Source: Myxococcales bacterium
GTDB lineage: Bacteria; Myxococcota_A; UBA796; GCA-2862545
DNA: 38,983 nt
Direction: 5' to 3'
Assembly (NCBI GenBank): GCA_019634415.1
Contig: JAHQVJ010000112.1
Span: 1 to 38,983, forward strand
Shown here: one piece after another, positions 32,262 to 38,983 of the stretch
Position numbering within the stretch: position 1 is the stretch's first letter
How the letters are laid out: each line of letters begins with the position of its first letter
The notes under the pieces: model-generated
The model's database searches: none
What the model was told of the DNA's origin: nothing
Seen by the model: only the letters and a program-made list of their open reading frames with translations
Program-made: the position numbers and the translations under genes

Positions 32262-35030
32262 TCACCGACGCGCTGCCCAGCGGGCTTCCAGCGACAGCGT
32301 GCGGCTGGTCTCGGACACCCGGAGGTCCCCTCCCTCGCGGGTGGGGTCGAGCAGCCACCCGATGGTGGGATCCTCCGCGTCGCGCGAGGCCCTGTCGCGC
32401 CAGGCGCGAGCTGCGTCGGCGTCGCCACGGCGCAGGCAACACGCATGGGCCAGTGCTGCGGCCCGACCCTCCGCGCGGAGGTGCCCCAGCCGCCGGGCGG
32501 CGTCGTACGTGCGCTGCGCTTGACCCAGGGCCGCATCGAGCCGGTCCGTGCCCAGGTGGATCCGGGCCAGCACGAGCTGCGCCATCAGTCGCTGCAGGAG
32601 ATCGGCCTCGCGCCGCAGCGACCGCACCCCCTCCCGCACCACGGACTCGGCCTGCGAGTCCCCCTGCACGGCGAGCAGCATGGCGCGCTGCACGAGCAGG
32701 ATGCCCCGGTAGCGCGGGTTGCCCCAGACCGTCTGCATCCGCTGCATGCGATCGATGGCGTCCGAGGCCTCCTGGCGCCGATCCGCCCGCACCTGCAGGA
32801 GCACGCGCACGATGCGCAGCATCACCACCACCCGATCGTCGGGATCGTCTCCCAGGATCTCCTCGGCCTCGGCGAGCTGCGCGTCGGTGGCGAGCAGATC
32901 CCCCCGCTGAAGATGAACCGACGCCAGGTTGGTGGCCGCGATGGCGGTCTCGGCCTCCAGCCCCAGCGCTCTGCGGCGCGCAAGCGCGCGCTCGAGGTAG
33001 GGCTGCGCACGATCCAGCAGGCCTCGCGTCATCAAGGTGGATCCCACGTTGTTGAGCTGGCGCCCCACACCGTCGACGTCGCCGACGCGCTCGCAGGCAG
33101 CGACCAGCTCGAGGCCGGCGGACTCGGCAGCGTCGGCGTGGGCCGACAGCTCCAGCCGCGCCACCGCCAGCGTCTGCATGGCGAGACGGTCGTAGGGCTT
33201 GGCGTCGGCGGGCACCGCACGGAGCACGGCGTCCACATCCTGGAAGGCCCCTCGCTGGAGCAAGGCGACGCCATAGCCGAAGCGCGCGGGCAACCAGCCG
33301 GACAGGCTCGGATCGTCGTCGTAGATCTGCACGGCGGTGCGGAAGGTCTCCATGCCGCTGCCCGGATCCTGCTGGTTCCGACACTCCGCCAGTCGGGCGA
33401 GCGCCCTGCCCTCCAGATCGCGCAGGCCATGGCGACGGGCGATCCGAAGGGCCTGCTCGGCGGCGGGCTGCACCACCGTGGCCTTGGTGAGGTACACGCT
33501 GGCCAGCCGGTACAGCGCCTCGCCGCGGGCCACCTCGTCGCCCCCATCCAGCGACAGGGCTCGCTCGAGCAAGGTGCCATAGAGCACCCGACGCCCCCGT
33601 CGCGCCACCATCGTCAGCAATGGATTCACCAGCGCGAACGCGGCATCTGCATCGGACGTGGCGCAGGCGTGCCGCAGGGCGGCCTCCACGTCGACGAGCC
33701 AGTGCTCCACCCGCTGCGGCGCCTCCAGATCGCCGTCCTGGGAGCGCTGCACCAGCCCAGCGAGGGTCCGACGGACGGCCGCGCTGTGACGGTCGCGAGC
33801 CAGCAGACGCTGCTCGTCGGAGCACTGATCGAGCACGGCCTGACGCAGCAGCGTGAGCATGCGGAACCGATGGTCCGCGCCCGCCCCCACCTGCACCAGG
33901 GAGCACCCCACCAAGCGCTGCAGCATGGCCGACGCCGACTCGGGCCCCAGCAGTGCCTCGGCCATGGCGAAGTCGAAGGGCGCCTGCAGCGTCGCCAGCA
34001 CCACCGCCGCATGCCGCTCCTCGGGCGACAGCAGATCCCACGACCAGCGGAAGGCGGCGTCGAGGCTCGGCGCCATCGCATCCCAGCGCTGCAGCAGCAC
34101 GTCGGGACCCACCACGCTGGCGATGGGCGCAGCCAGCTGGAGCGCCAGCGGTAGCCCGTCCACCCGCCCGATCAGCTCGAGCACGGCTTCGCTCACCTCC
34201 CCCTTTGGCCCCACCAGATCGGGGGCCGCATGGCGCAGCAGCTGCACGGATGCGGCCTGATCCAGCGGGTCCAGGCGCACCCGCCGCTCGCCAGCGACCT
34301 GCAGTGCCGTACGACTCGTCGCCAGGACCCTCAGTGCCGCAGACCGCACGAGCCACCGCCGCAGGCAGGCGGCCACGGGCTCGGCCACCTGCTCCACGTT
34401 GTCGAGCACCCACAGCTGCGGGGCCTCGGAGCGGCTGGACAGGATGGCCCGGATCGCCACCTCGGTGGGCGGCACCGACGCTCCCAGGCCTGAAGCCACC
34501 GCCCGGATGACGTCTGCCTCGTCCTTGGCCGACGACAGGTCGAAGAACCGCACGGCACCCGACGCCGCCCAGTCCATGGCCACCTCCGTGGCCAGCCGCG
34601 TCTTGCCCACACCGCCGGGCCCCAACAGCAGCACCAGGCGGCTTCCTTCGCGCAGCAGCGCGGCCACGAGATCTCGCTCCTCGTCCCGGCCCACCATGGG
34701 CGTGGGAGGAGCCAGTAGACCCGGCACCACCGGACGGTCCGGAACCACCAGGCGCACGCCCACGCCGCGGTGCATCTGCAGGTGCTCTGGGTTCGACGGA
34801 TCGGACTCGAGCTTGGTGCGGAGCCGACGCAGGGCCACCGACAGGGTCTTGTCGGAGGTGTGGCCCCACACTGCGCCCACCAGCTCGGCCTTGGGCACGA
34901 TCTGGTTGGGCTGCTCCGCGAGGACCCTCAGCACGTCCACCTCGCGCGGGGTCAGCGGCGTGGTCTGGCCCCCTCGATCCACGGTCCGCCCGTCGAGGTC
35001 GACCGTGCAGCTCGTCAGGCGGATCTCCAT
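32262..35030 (-). CDS. winged-helix/STAND ATPase/TPR regulator (AfsR/SARP-like)
   Basis: This ~922-residue regulator begins with an OmpR/SARP-type winged helix (residues ~1-95; LTPREVDVLRVLAEQPNQIV and TLSVALRRLRTKLESDP). It continues with an NB-ARC-type ATPase: Walker A GPGGVGKT (137-144), Walker B LWVLDNVEQ (206-214) and LATSRTALQVAGERRVRLDP. The C-terminal ~500 residues are TPR-like. It is a large ATP-dependent transcription activator of the type that controls secondary metabolism or stress genes. It is divergent from the START-P450 genes, its likely targets. The start is uncertain (35030 or 35048); a GATAAT box 6 nt before ATG 35030 is compatible with a leaderless transcript. Confidence 0.88.
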   Translation of the reverse strand: MEIRLTSCTVDLDGRTVDRGGQTTPLTPREVDVLRVLAEQPNQIVPKAELVGAVWGHTSDKTLSVALRRLRTKLESDPSNPEHLQMHRGVGVRLVVPDRPVVPGLLAPPTPMVGRDEERDLVAALLREGSRLVLLLGPGGVGKTRLATEVAMDWAASGAVRFFDLSSAKDEADVIRAVASGLGASVPPTEVAIRAILSSRSEAPQLWVLDNVEQVAEPVAACLRRWLVRSAALRVLATSRTALQVAGERRVRLDPLDQAASVQLLRHAAPDLVGPKGEVSEAVLELIGRVDGLPLALQLAAPIASVVGPDVLLQRWDAMAPSLDAAFRWSWDLLSPEERHAAVVLATLQAPFDFAMAEALLGPESASAMLQRLVGCSLVQVGAGADHRFRMLTLLRQAVLDQCSDEQRLLARDRHSAAVRRTLAGLVQRSQDGDLEAPQRVEHWLVDVEAALRHACATSDADAAFALVNPLLTMVARRGRRVLYGTLLERALSLDGGDEVARGEALYRLASVYLTKATVVQPAAEQALRIARRHGLRDLEGRALARLAECRNQQDPGSGMETFRTAVQIYDDDPSLSGWLPARFGYGVALLQRGAFQDVDAVLRAVPADAKPYDRLAMQTLAVARLELSAHADAAESAGLELVAACERVGDVDGVGRQLNNVGSTLMTRGLLDRAQPYLERALARRRALGLEAETAIAATNLASVHLQRGDLLATDAQLAEAEEILGDDPDDRVVVMLRIVRVLLQVRADRRQEASDAIDRMQRMQTVWGNPRYRGILLVQRAMLLAVQGDSQAESVVREGVRSLRREADLLQRLMAQLVLARIHLGTDRLDAALGQAQRTYDAARRLGHLRAEGRAAALAHACCLRRGDADAARAWRDRASRDAEDPTIGWLLDPTREGGDLRVSETSRTLSLEARWAARR

Positions 35031-35036
35031 CGAGGC

Positions 35037-35042
35037 ATTATC
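35037..35042 (-). promoter_or_regulatory. possible -10 box for a leaderless regulator transcript
   Basis: GATAAT on the minus strand ends 6 nt before ATG 35030, the geometry of a -10 element for transcripts starting at the first codon. No convincing -35 box is visible. Confidence 0.25.
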
Positions 35043-35088
35043 GACCATCGGGTAGGATGCGCGCTGCTGCTCTGCTCCCGGAGGCACC

Positions 35089-35727
35089 GTGCCCGCTCGA
35101 CTCTTCGCCTTGCTGATCGGCCTGCTCTGGACCGCCACTCCGACGGCCCTGGCCTCGGAGCTGAGCTGGAAGGAGATCTACACGAGCGACGGCGTGACCG
35201 TGTCCAAGGCCAGTGTGCCCAACTCGAAGTTCGTGGCCTTCAAGGGCGACACCGTGATGGATGCCCCCGCAGGCAAGGTGCTGCATGTGCTGCTCGACAA
35301 CACGCATCGGCTCGAGTGGGTGGGCCGACTGTACGAGAGCACCACGCTCTCTCGCACCAGCGACTTCGACTACGTGGTGTACCAGGCCTTCGCCCTGCCC
35401 GCGATCTTCAGCGATCGGGACTACGTGTACCGGGGCGTGGCCACCCGCGAGGCCGGAACCGGAGCGGTGATCCTGTCACTGGCTTCCACGGAGCATCCCG
35501 AGGCGCCCGAGACCGTGGGAGTGCGGGCCGAGCTGGTGAACAGCCGCTACCGCCTGACGCCCCAAGGGGAGAAGACTCGGGTGGAGGTGGAGATCGTGAC
35601 CGATCCGAAGGGAGCGATGCCCATCTGGCTGGTGAACCTGATCCAGCGCTCCTGGCCGCTGGACACGCTCACGGGGATCCGCGGCATGCTGGACCAACCC
35701 TGGGTGCAGGAGCATCCCCTGCCATGA
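35089..35727 (+). CDS. secreted START-domain lipid-binding protein
   Basis: This 212-residue protein has a signal peptide (ARLFALLIGLLWTATPTALA) and then a START domain: WKEIYTSDGVTVSKASVPNS, FVAFKGDTVMDAP, LEWVGRLYESTTLSR, YVVYQAFALPAIFSDRDYVY, and the C-terminal helix LVNLIQRSWPLDTLTGIRGM. START proteins bind sterols or other lipids in a closed cavity. GTG 35089 has a perfect GGAGG. It is coupled by an ATGA overlap to the cytochrome P450, suggesting that one provides and the other oxidises a hydrophobic substrate, although the START protein is predicted to be exported and the P450 is not. Confidence 0.88.
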   Translation: MPARLFALLIGLLWTATPTALASELSWKEIYTSDGVTVSKASVPNSKFVAFKGDTVMDAPAGKVLHVLLDNTHRLEWVGRLYESTTLSRTSDFDYVVYQAFALPAIFSDRDYVYRGVATREAGTGAVILSLASTEHPEAPETVGVRAELVNSRYRLTPQGEKTRVEVEIVTDPKGAMPIWLVNLIQRSWPLDTLTGIRGMLDQPWVQEHPLP

Positions 35728-37028
35728 CGCTCCCACCGGGGCCCGAGCGCCTGGGTCGCTTCGACGTGCTCGGCCGGCTGCGGCTGCTGTCGAGCATGGC
35801 TGGCGACATCCTGGGGTTCGTGGGCCAGCGCTTCGAGCGATTCGGCGACACCTACCACGTGGACGAAGGCTCGGGGCAGCACCTGCTCGTGACTCGCGAT
35901 CCGGACGTGATCCGCGACGTGCTGGTGACGAGCGCAGGCTCCTTCCGCAAGTCGGGCGGCGCCAACGACCGGCTCAAGCCCATCCTGGGCGACGGGCTGC
36001 TGACGGCGGACGGCGAGGTCTGGAAGCGGCAGCGGCGGTTGATCCAGCCAGCGTTCCGGCATCGCGCGGTAGCCGCCTATGCCGAGATCATGGTCGACGA
36101 GGCGCAGCAGCTGCGGTTCGCGGACGGCGCCGAGGTGGACCTGTCGCAGCAGATGATGGAGCTGACGCTGCGCATCGTGTGTCGCGCGCTGTTCGGCCAC
36201 GACGTGTCGGCGCAGACCCAGACGGTGGCGGCCACCATGGACGCGCTGCGCGACGTCACCCGGCCGCGGCTGGCGCCGGGCTGGCTGCCCACGCCGGGAC
36301 GCGCCCGGAGGCGCCGTGCGGTGGCGGCCATCGACGCCCTGATCGCACAGCTCGTGACCGCCCGCAGGGACCGCGGCGCGGAGGAGGCAGGCACCGATCT
36401 GCTGGGCATGCTGCTGCGGGCACAGATGCCGGACACGGCGGTGCGCGACGAGCTGGTGACGTTCTTCCTGGCGGGCCACGAGACGACGTCGCACGCGCTG
36501 ACCTGGTCGCTGCTGCTGCTCGGAGAGCACGAGCACGAGCTGCAGCGGGTCGTCGACGAGCTCGATCAGGTGCTCGGGGAGCGGGTCGCCACACCCGCGG
36601 ATCTGCGGCAGCTCGTATTCACGGAGCGGGCGATCCAGGAGTCGATGCGCCTGTACCCGCCAGCCTTCGCGCTGCCGCGGGTGGCGTCGGCCCCGGTGGT
36701 CGTAGGTCCCTACGCCATGCAGCCCGGATGGCAGATCGTGAACTGGATCTGGCACTGCCAGCGCCACCCCGATCTGTTCGAGGCGCCCGCCTCGTTTCGG
36801 CCCGATCGCTTCGAGGCACCCGCGTTCCCCGCACACGCCTACCTGCCCTTCGGTGCAGGCACCCGCATGTGCGTGGGAGCGGGGTTCGCGCAGCTGGAGC
36901 TGCGGTTGCTGCTGGCCACCTTGCTGCGGCGCTACCGCTTCGAGCCCACGGGGCCGCGCCCGGGCGTCTCCCCGCAGGTGACGCTCGCCCCACGTGGGCA
37001 GGTTCCGGTGCGCGTCGTGGCGCGCTAG
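35724..37028 (+). CDS. cytochrome P450
   Basis: This 434-residue heme monooxygenase has all P450 hallmarks: the I-helix oxygen-binding motif AGHETT (250-255), ExxR as ESMR (306-309), the PERF-like FRPDRF, and the heme ligand loop FGAGTRMCVG (376-385, Cys383). The sequence around the N-terminus (GPERLGRFDVLGRL) and the WKRQRRLIQPAF segment in the C-helix resemble the bacterial CYP group related to fatty-acid/terpene hydroxylases such as CYP102-like. The substrate and reductase partner are unknown, and no ferredoxin gene lies nearby. ATG 35724 overlaps the START-gene stop. It shares regulation with the START gene, possibly through the divergent AfsR-like regulator. Confidence 0.95.
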   Translation: MTLPPGPERLGRFDVLGRLRLLSSMAGDILGFVGQRFERFGDTYHVDEGSGQHLLVTRDPDVIRDVLVTSAGSFRKSGGANDRLKPILGDGLLTADGEVWKRQRRLIQPAFRHRAVAAYAEIMVDEAQQLRFADGAEVDLSQQMMELTLRIVCRALFGHDVSAQTQTVAATMDALRDVTRPRLAPGWLPTPGRARRRRAVAAIDALIAQLVTARRDRGAEEAGTDLLGMLLRAQMPDTAVRDELVTFFLAGHETTSHALTWSLLLLGEHEHELQRVVDELDQVLGERVATPADLRQLVFTERAIQESMRLYPPAFALPRVASAPVVVGPYAMQPGWQIVNWIWHCQRHPDLFEAPASFRPDRFEAPAFPAHAYLPFGAGTRMCVGAGFAQLELRLLLATLLRRYRFEPTGPRPGVSPQVTLAPRGQVPVRVVAR

Positions 37029-37044
37029 CCCCCGCCTGGGCTAC

Positions 37045-37062
37045 CCTCCGCCCCCGCGGAGG
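37045..37062 (+). promoter_or_regulatory. hairpin containing the GluR0-like gene's Shine-Dalgarno
   Basis: CCTCCGC (37045-37051), loop CCCC, GCGGAGG (37056-37062) is a perfect 7-bp stem. Its right arm contains GGAGG, the ribosome-binding site for ATG 37070, so translation may be gated. It also separates this gene from the P450. Confidence 0.4.
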
Positions 37063-37069
37063 TGCGAAA

Positions 37070-38158
37070 ATGTTGGTTTGGCTGACCATGCTCCTGGTGG
37101 GAGTGGTCTGGGCACAGGAGGCGCCCGAGGGCAGCGAGGAGGCCGCCGAGGCACCGACGGAGCTGGTGGTGGCCATCAGCCCCTTCTCGCCCTTCGTGAC
37201 CCTCGACGACGACGCGCCCCAGGGGTTCTCGGTGGAGCTGTGGAAGGCCCTGGCCGAGGCCCAGGGCGTGCCCTACCGCTTCGAGGCCTACGACAACGTC
37301 AGCGACAAGCTCGCCGCCGTGCGCGACGGCACCGCCCACGTCGCCATCGGCGGCATCAGCGTGACGCTCGAGCGCGAGCAGACCGTGGACTTCAGCCTCG
37401 CCACCTTCCGCACCGGCCTCGACATCCTGGTGCGCAACGAGCAAGCCGGCCTGCTGTCGCTGCAGACCCTGAAGGCCGCTGCCACCCCCGGACGAGTGGG
37501 CATCATCGGAGGCTTCTTCCTGCTCATCGTGGTGAGCGGACACCTGGTGTGGCTCGCCGAGCAAGGCAAGGAGGCCTTCAGCGACAGGTACTTCCCCGGC
37601 GTGTTCGAGGGCATGTACTGGGCCATCGTGACCGCGAGCACCGTGGGCTACGGCGACAAGGCGCCGGTGCGCTGGACCGGTCGCGCCGTGGCGGCGGCCG
37701 TGATCATCGTGAGCCTGCCCATGTTCGCCATCTTCACGGCGGAGCTGGCGAGCACGCTGACGGTGGCCACCCTCGAGACCAGCATCTCCAGCGCCGACGA
37801 CCTGAAAGGGCGCACGGTGGGCGTGGTGGGCGGCACCACCGGGGAGGCCAGCGTGAAGCAGCTGGGAGCCACCGCGTTTCCCTACCCCTCGGCAACCGAG
37901 GCCGTGAACGCTCTGATCGAAGGCGACGTGGAGGCCGTGGTGCACGATGCGCCCAACCTGCGGGAGCTGAAGAACCAGCACGGCGGAGACGATCTCGTCG
38001 CCCTGGGGCGGCTGTTCGAGCCTCAGAGCTACGGTCTCGCCGTGCAGCAGGGGTCCGAGCTGCGCGAGCAGATCAACCAGGCGCTGCTCGCCGTCCACGA
38101 GTCGGGGCAGTGGGACGCCATCCGCACGCAGTGGTTCGAAGGCGATCTCGGGCAATGA
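37070..38158 (+). CDS. GluR0-like prokaryotic ionotropic glutamate receptor/K+ channel
   Basis: This 362-residue protein has a signal peptide (LVWLTMLLVGVVWAQ). Its periplasmic ligand-binding lobe resembles SBP family 3 (ELVVAISPFSPFV, YDNVSDKLAAVRDGTAHVAI, ATFRTGLDILV). This is interrupted by a pore module of one transmembrane helix (~143-162), a pore loop with the potassium selectivity filter TVGYGD (191-196) and a second helix (~204-226), followed by the second half of the ligand lobe (SADDLKGRTVGVVGGTTGE and the C-terminus). This S1-pore-S2 order is that of GluR0 of Synechocystis. It probably forms an amino-acid-gated K+ channel in the inner membrane. The ligand needs testing. Confidence 0.92.
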   Translation: MLVWLTMLLVGVVWAQEAPEGSEEAAEAPTELVVAISPFSPFVTLDDDAPQGFSVELWKALAEAQGVPYRFEAYDNVSDKLAAVRDGTAHVAIGGISVTLEREQTVDFSLATFRTGLDILVRNEQAGLLSLQTLKAAATPGRVGIIGGFFLLIVVSGHLVWLAEQGKEAFSDRYFPGVFEGMYWAIVTASTVGYGDKAPVRWTGRAVAAAVIIVSLPMFAIFTAELASTLTVATLETSISSADDLKGRTVGVVGGTTGEASVKQLGATAFPYPSATEAVNALIEGDVEAVVHDAPNLRELKNQHGGDDLVALGRLFEPQSYGLAVQQGSELREQINQALLAVHESGQWDAIRTQWFEGDLGQ

Positions 38159-38187
38159 CGGCTACTGAGTGAAGACGGAGGACTCGC

Positions 38188-38637
38188 ATGCGCGGCATCC
38201 TGATTCACTGGGTCACTGTGACGGCTGCGCTGGGGGTGGCCGCCTACTATCTGGACGGTCTGCACGTGGACAACGTGCAGGCGCTGCTCCTGGGAGGCGT
38301 GGCTCTGGGCCTGGTGAACGCCATCGTGCGGCCGGTGCTCAAGTTCCTCACCTTCCCGCTCACCATGGCGAGCCTGGGGCTGTTCCTGTTGGTGGTGAAC
38401 GGCTTCGCCTTCGTGCTCGCCACCTGGTTCGTCGAGGGGCTGTCCGTCGAGAACTTCTGGTGGGCCATCGGGGCCTGGCTGGTGGTGAGCGTGGTGTCGT
38501 GGGTGCTGTCGCTGATCACCCGGATGGGGGAAGGGGTGGCGAAGCAGGTGCGGCGCCGGTCGGACTCCTCCACCCGTCGCCGCCGGGCAGCGGTGGTGGA
38601 CGAGCTGGACGACGAGGATCCGGGCACGGGCGCGTAG
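38188..38637 (+). CDS. YvlD/phage-holin-4 family membrane protein
   Basis: This 149-residue protein has four hydrophobic segments (HWVTVTAALGVAAYYL, ALLLGGVALGLVNAIVRPVL, LTMASLGLFLLVVNGFAFVL, WWAIGAWLVVSVVSWVLSL). It contains the family pattern ALGLVNAIVRPVLKFLTFPL, followed by a basic/acidic cytoplasmic tail (RRRSDSSTRRRR, ELDDEDPGTG). The family (Phage_holin_4_2, YvlD) is widespread in bacterial chromosomes and despite the name is not tied to prophages. In Bacillus, YvlD-type genes respond to envelope stress, but no such regulator is visible here. ATG 38188 has GGAGGA upstream. Confidence 0.88.
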   Translation: MRGILIHWVTVTAALGVAAYYLDGLHVDNVQALLLGGVALGLVNAIVRPVLKFLTFPLTMASLGLFLLVVNGFAFVLATWFVEGLSVENFWWAIGAWLVVSVVSWVLSLITRMGEGVAKQVRRRSDSSTRRRRAAVVDELDDEDPGTGA

Positions 38638-38642
38638 TCCGC

Positions 38643-38983
38643 ATGGACGATCTCGACCACGCCCTGAAGGCGGCCGACGAGCCGCTGACAGACCCCGTGC
38701 GCACCCGGCAGGTAGGGGCCGAGCCCGCGCGGTTCGTGCTGTACCACTTCGCGCTGTCGCTGTGCTCCCAGAAGGTCCGCCTCACCCTCGCAGAGGTGGC
38801 CGCGCCTCGGAGCTGACCATCGTGGACGGCACGCCACACGTGGCCTTGCTCTACGGCGCCCATCCCGACGTGGACGTGCGCCCCGAGGCGGCGCGGGCCT
38901 TCGTGGCCACCCCTGCCCAGATGCGGAGCGCCTTCGAGGAGACGCGGGCCATCGTGGCGGACCTCGATCGCCGGCTGGCCGAC
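38643..38983 (+). pseudogene. GST-like gene fragment with frameshift, cut by window end
   Basis: From ATG 38643 the product reads RFVLYHFALSLCSQKVRLTL, matching the start of the thioredoxin-fold domain of glutathione S-transferases (S-x-C-S-x-K-V-R active-site pattern), but stops at 38814-38816 after 57 residues. Another frame from about 38795 to the end of the window reads on with codon use typical of this genome (ELTIVDGTPHVALLYGAHPD, EETRAIVADLDRRLAD). One missing base near 38797 would join them. The part of the fold between (the NPxGxVP region) is absent, so it may be a real remnant and not just a sequencing slip. The 3' end lies outside the window. Confidence 0.45.

Noticed and set aside
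38188..38637. Prophage holin
   Set aside because: The Phage_holin_4_2/YvlD family is mostly chromosomal and no phage genes are nearby.

Overview
This 39 kb window is GC-rich chromosomal DNA, most likely from a member of the Myxococcota (former Deltaproteobacteria). I infer this from the gene content. There are two secreted MopE-type proteins with repeated D-x-D-G and CDGxDNDCDG calcium/metal-type motifs, and a TIGR02996 repeat-companion protein fused to leucine-rich repeats. There are also several lipoproteins with Thr/Asp-rich linkers, several STAND-type ATPase regulators, and a START-domain/P450 pair. No phage, plasmid, rRNA, tRNA or CRISPR feature was seen. Genes are dense, with many 4-bp ATGA/GTGA overlaps and convergent genes whose 3' ends overlap.

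Layout. 1-1845 is the C-terminal part of a large STAND/TPR regulator with a C-terminal winged helix. 1842-5910 holds a methyltransferase, a very acidic ORF, a secreted alpha/beta-hydrolase lipoprotein and a MarR operon. 6027-7433 is a compositionally foreign AAA ATPase gene broken by two frameshifts. 7521-11185 holds an acyl-CoA dehydrogenase, an orphan AAA ATPase and an arsR-AHSA1-dsrE-like operon. 11282-15598 holds a beta-barrel-like protein, a CobW GTPase, an arylsulfotransferase-like lipoprotein and a frameshifted MopE-type lipoprotein. 15747-19515 holds an orphan colicin/pyocin-type immunity protein, an AbiEii-type nucleotidyltransferase, the TIGR02996/LRR protein and a protein with a tandem internal duplication. 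19522-22391 is an unusual isoleucyl-tRNA synthetase gene with a structured leader.

22483-26661 holds a GFA-like pseudogene, a SnoaL-like/membrane-protein pair, and a PQQ-type sugar dehydrogenase/diheme cytochrome c operon with a TetR regulator; a shared palindrome suggests one small regulon. 26804-32183 holds a compact UvrD/HelD-like helicase, a DUF4272 protein, a VOC protein, a DUF6503-like secreted protein and an FG-GAP/MopE lipoprotein. 32262-38983 holds a full-length winged-helix/STAND/TPR regulator divergent from a translationally coupled START-P450 pair, then a GluR0-like glutamate-receptor potassium channel, a YvlD/holin-4 type membrane protein and a broken GST-like gene at the right edge.

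The observations most worth following are these. (1) The ileS leader has two mutually exclusive RNA structures, one of which hides the Shine-Dalgarno sequence, and the encoded IleRS has a non-canonical KYAKS signature and has lost both zinc sites. (2) An orphan nuclease-bacteriocin immunity gene lies beside a lone AbiEii-type gene. (3) A TGACA-N-TGTCA palindrome recurs at a PQQ dehydrogenase-cytochrome operon and its TetR gene. (4) Five genes carry a frameshift or nonsense change, which is either gene decay or consensus error and should be settled first.
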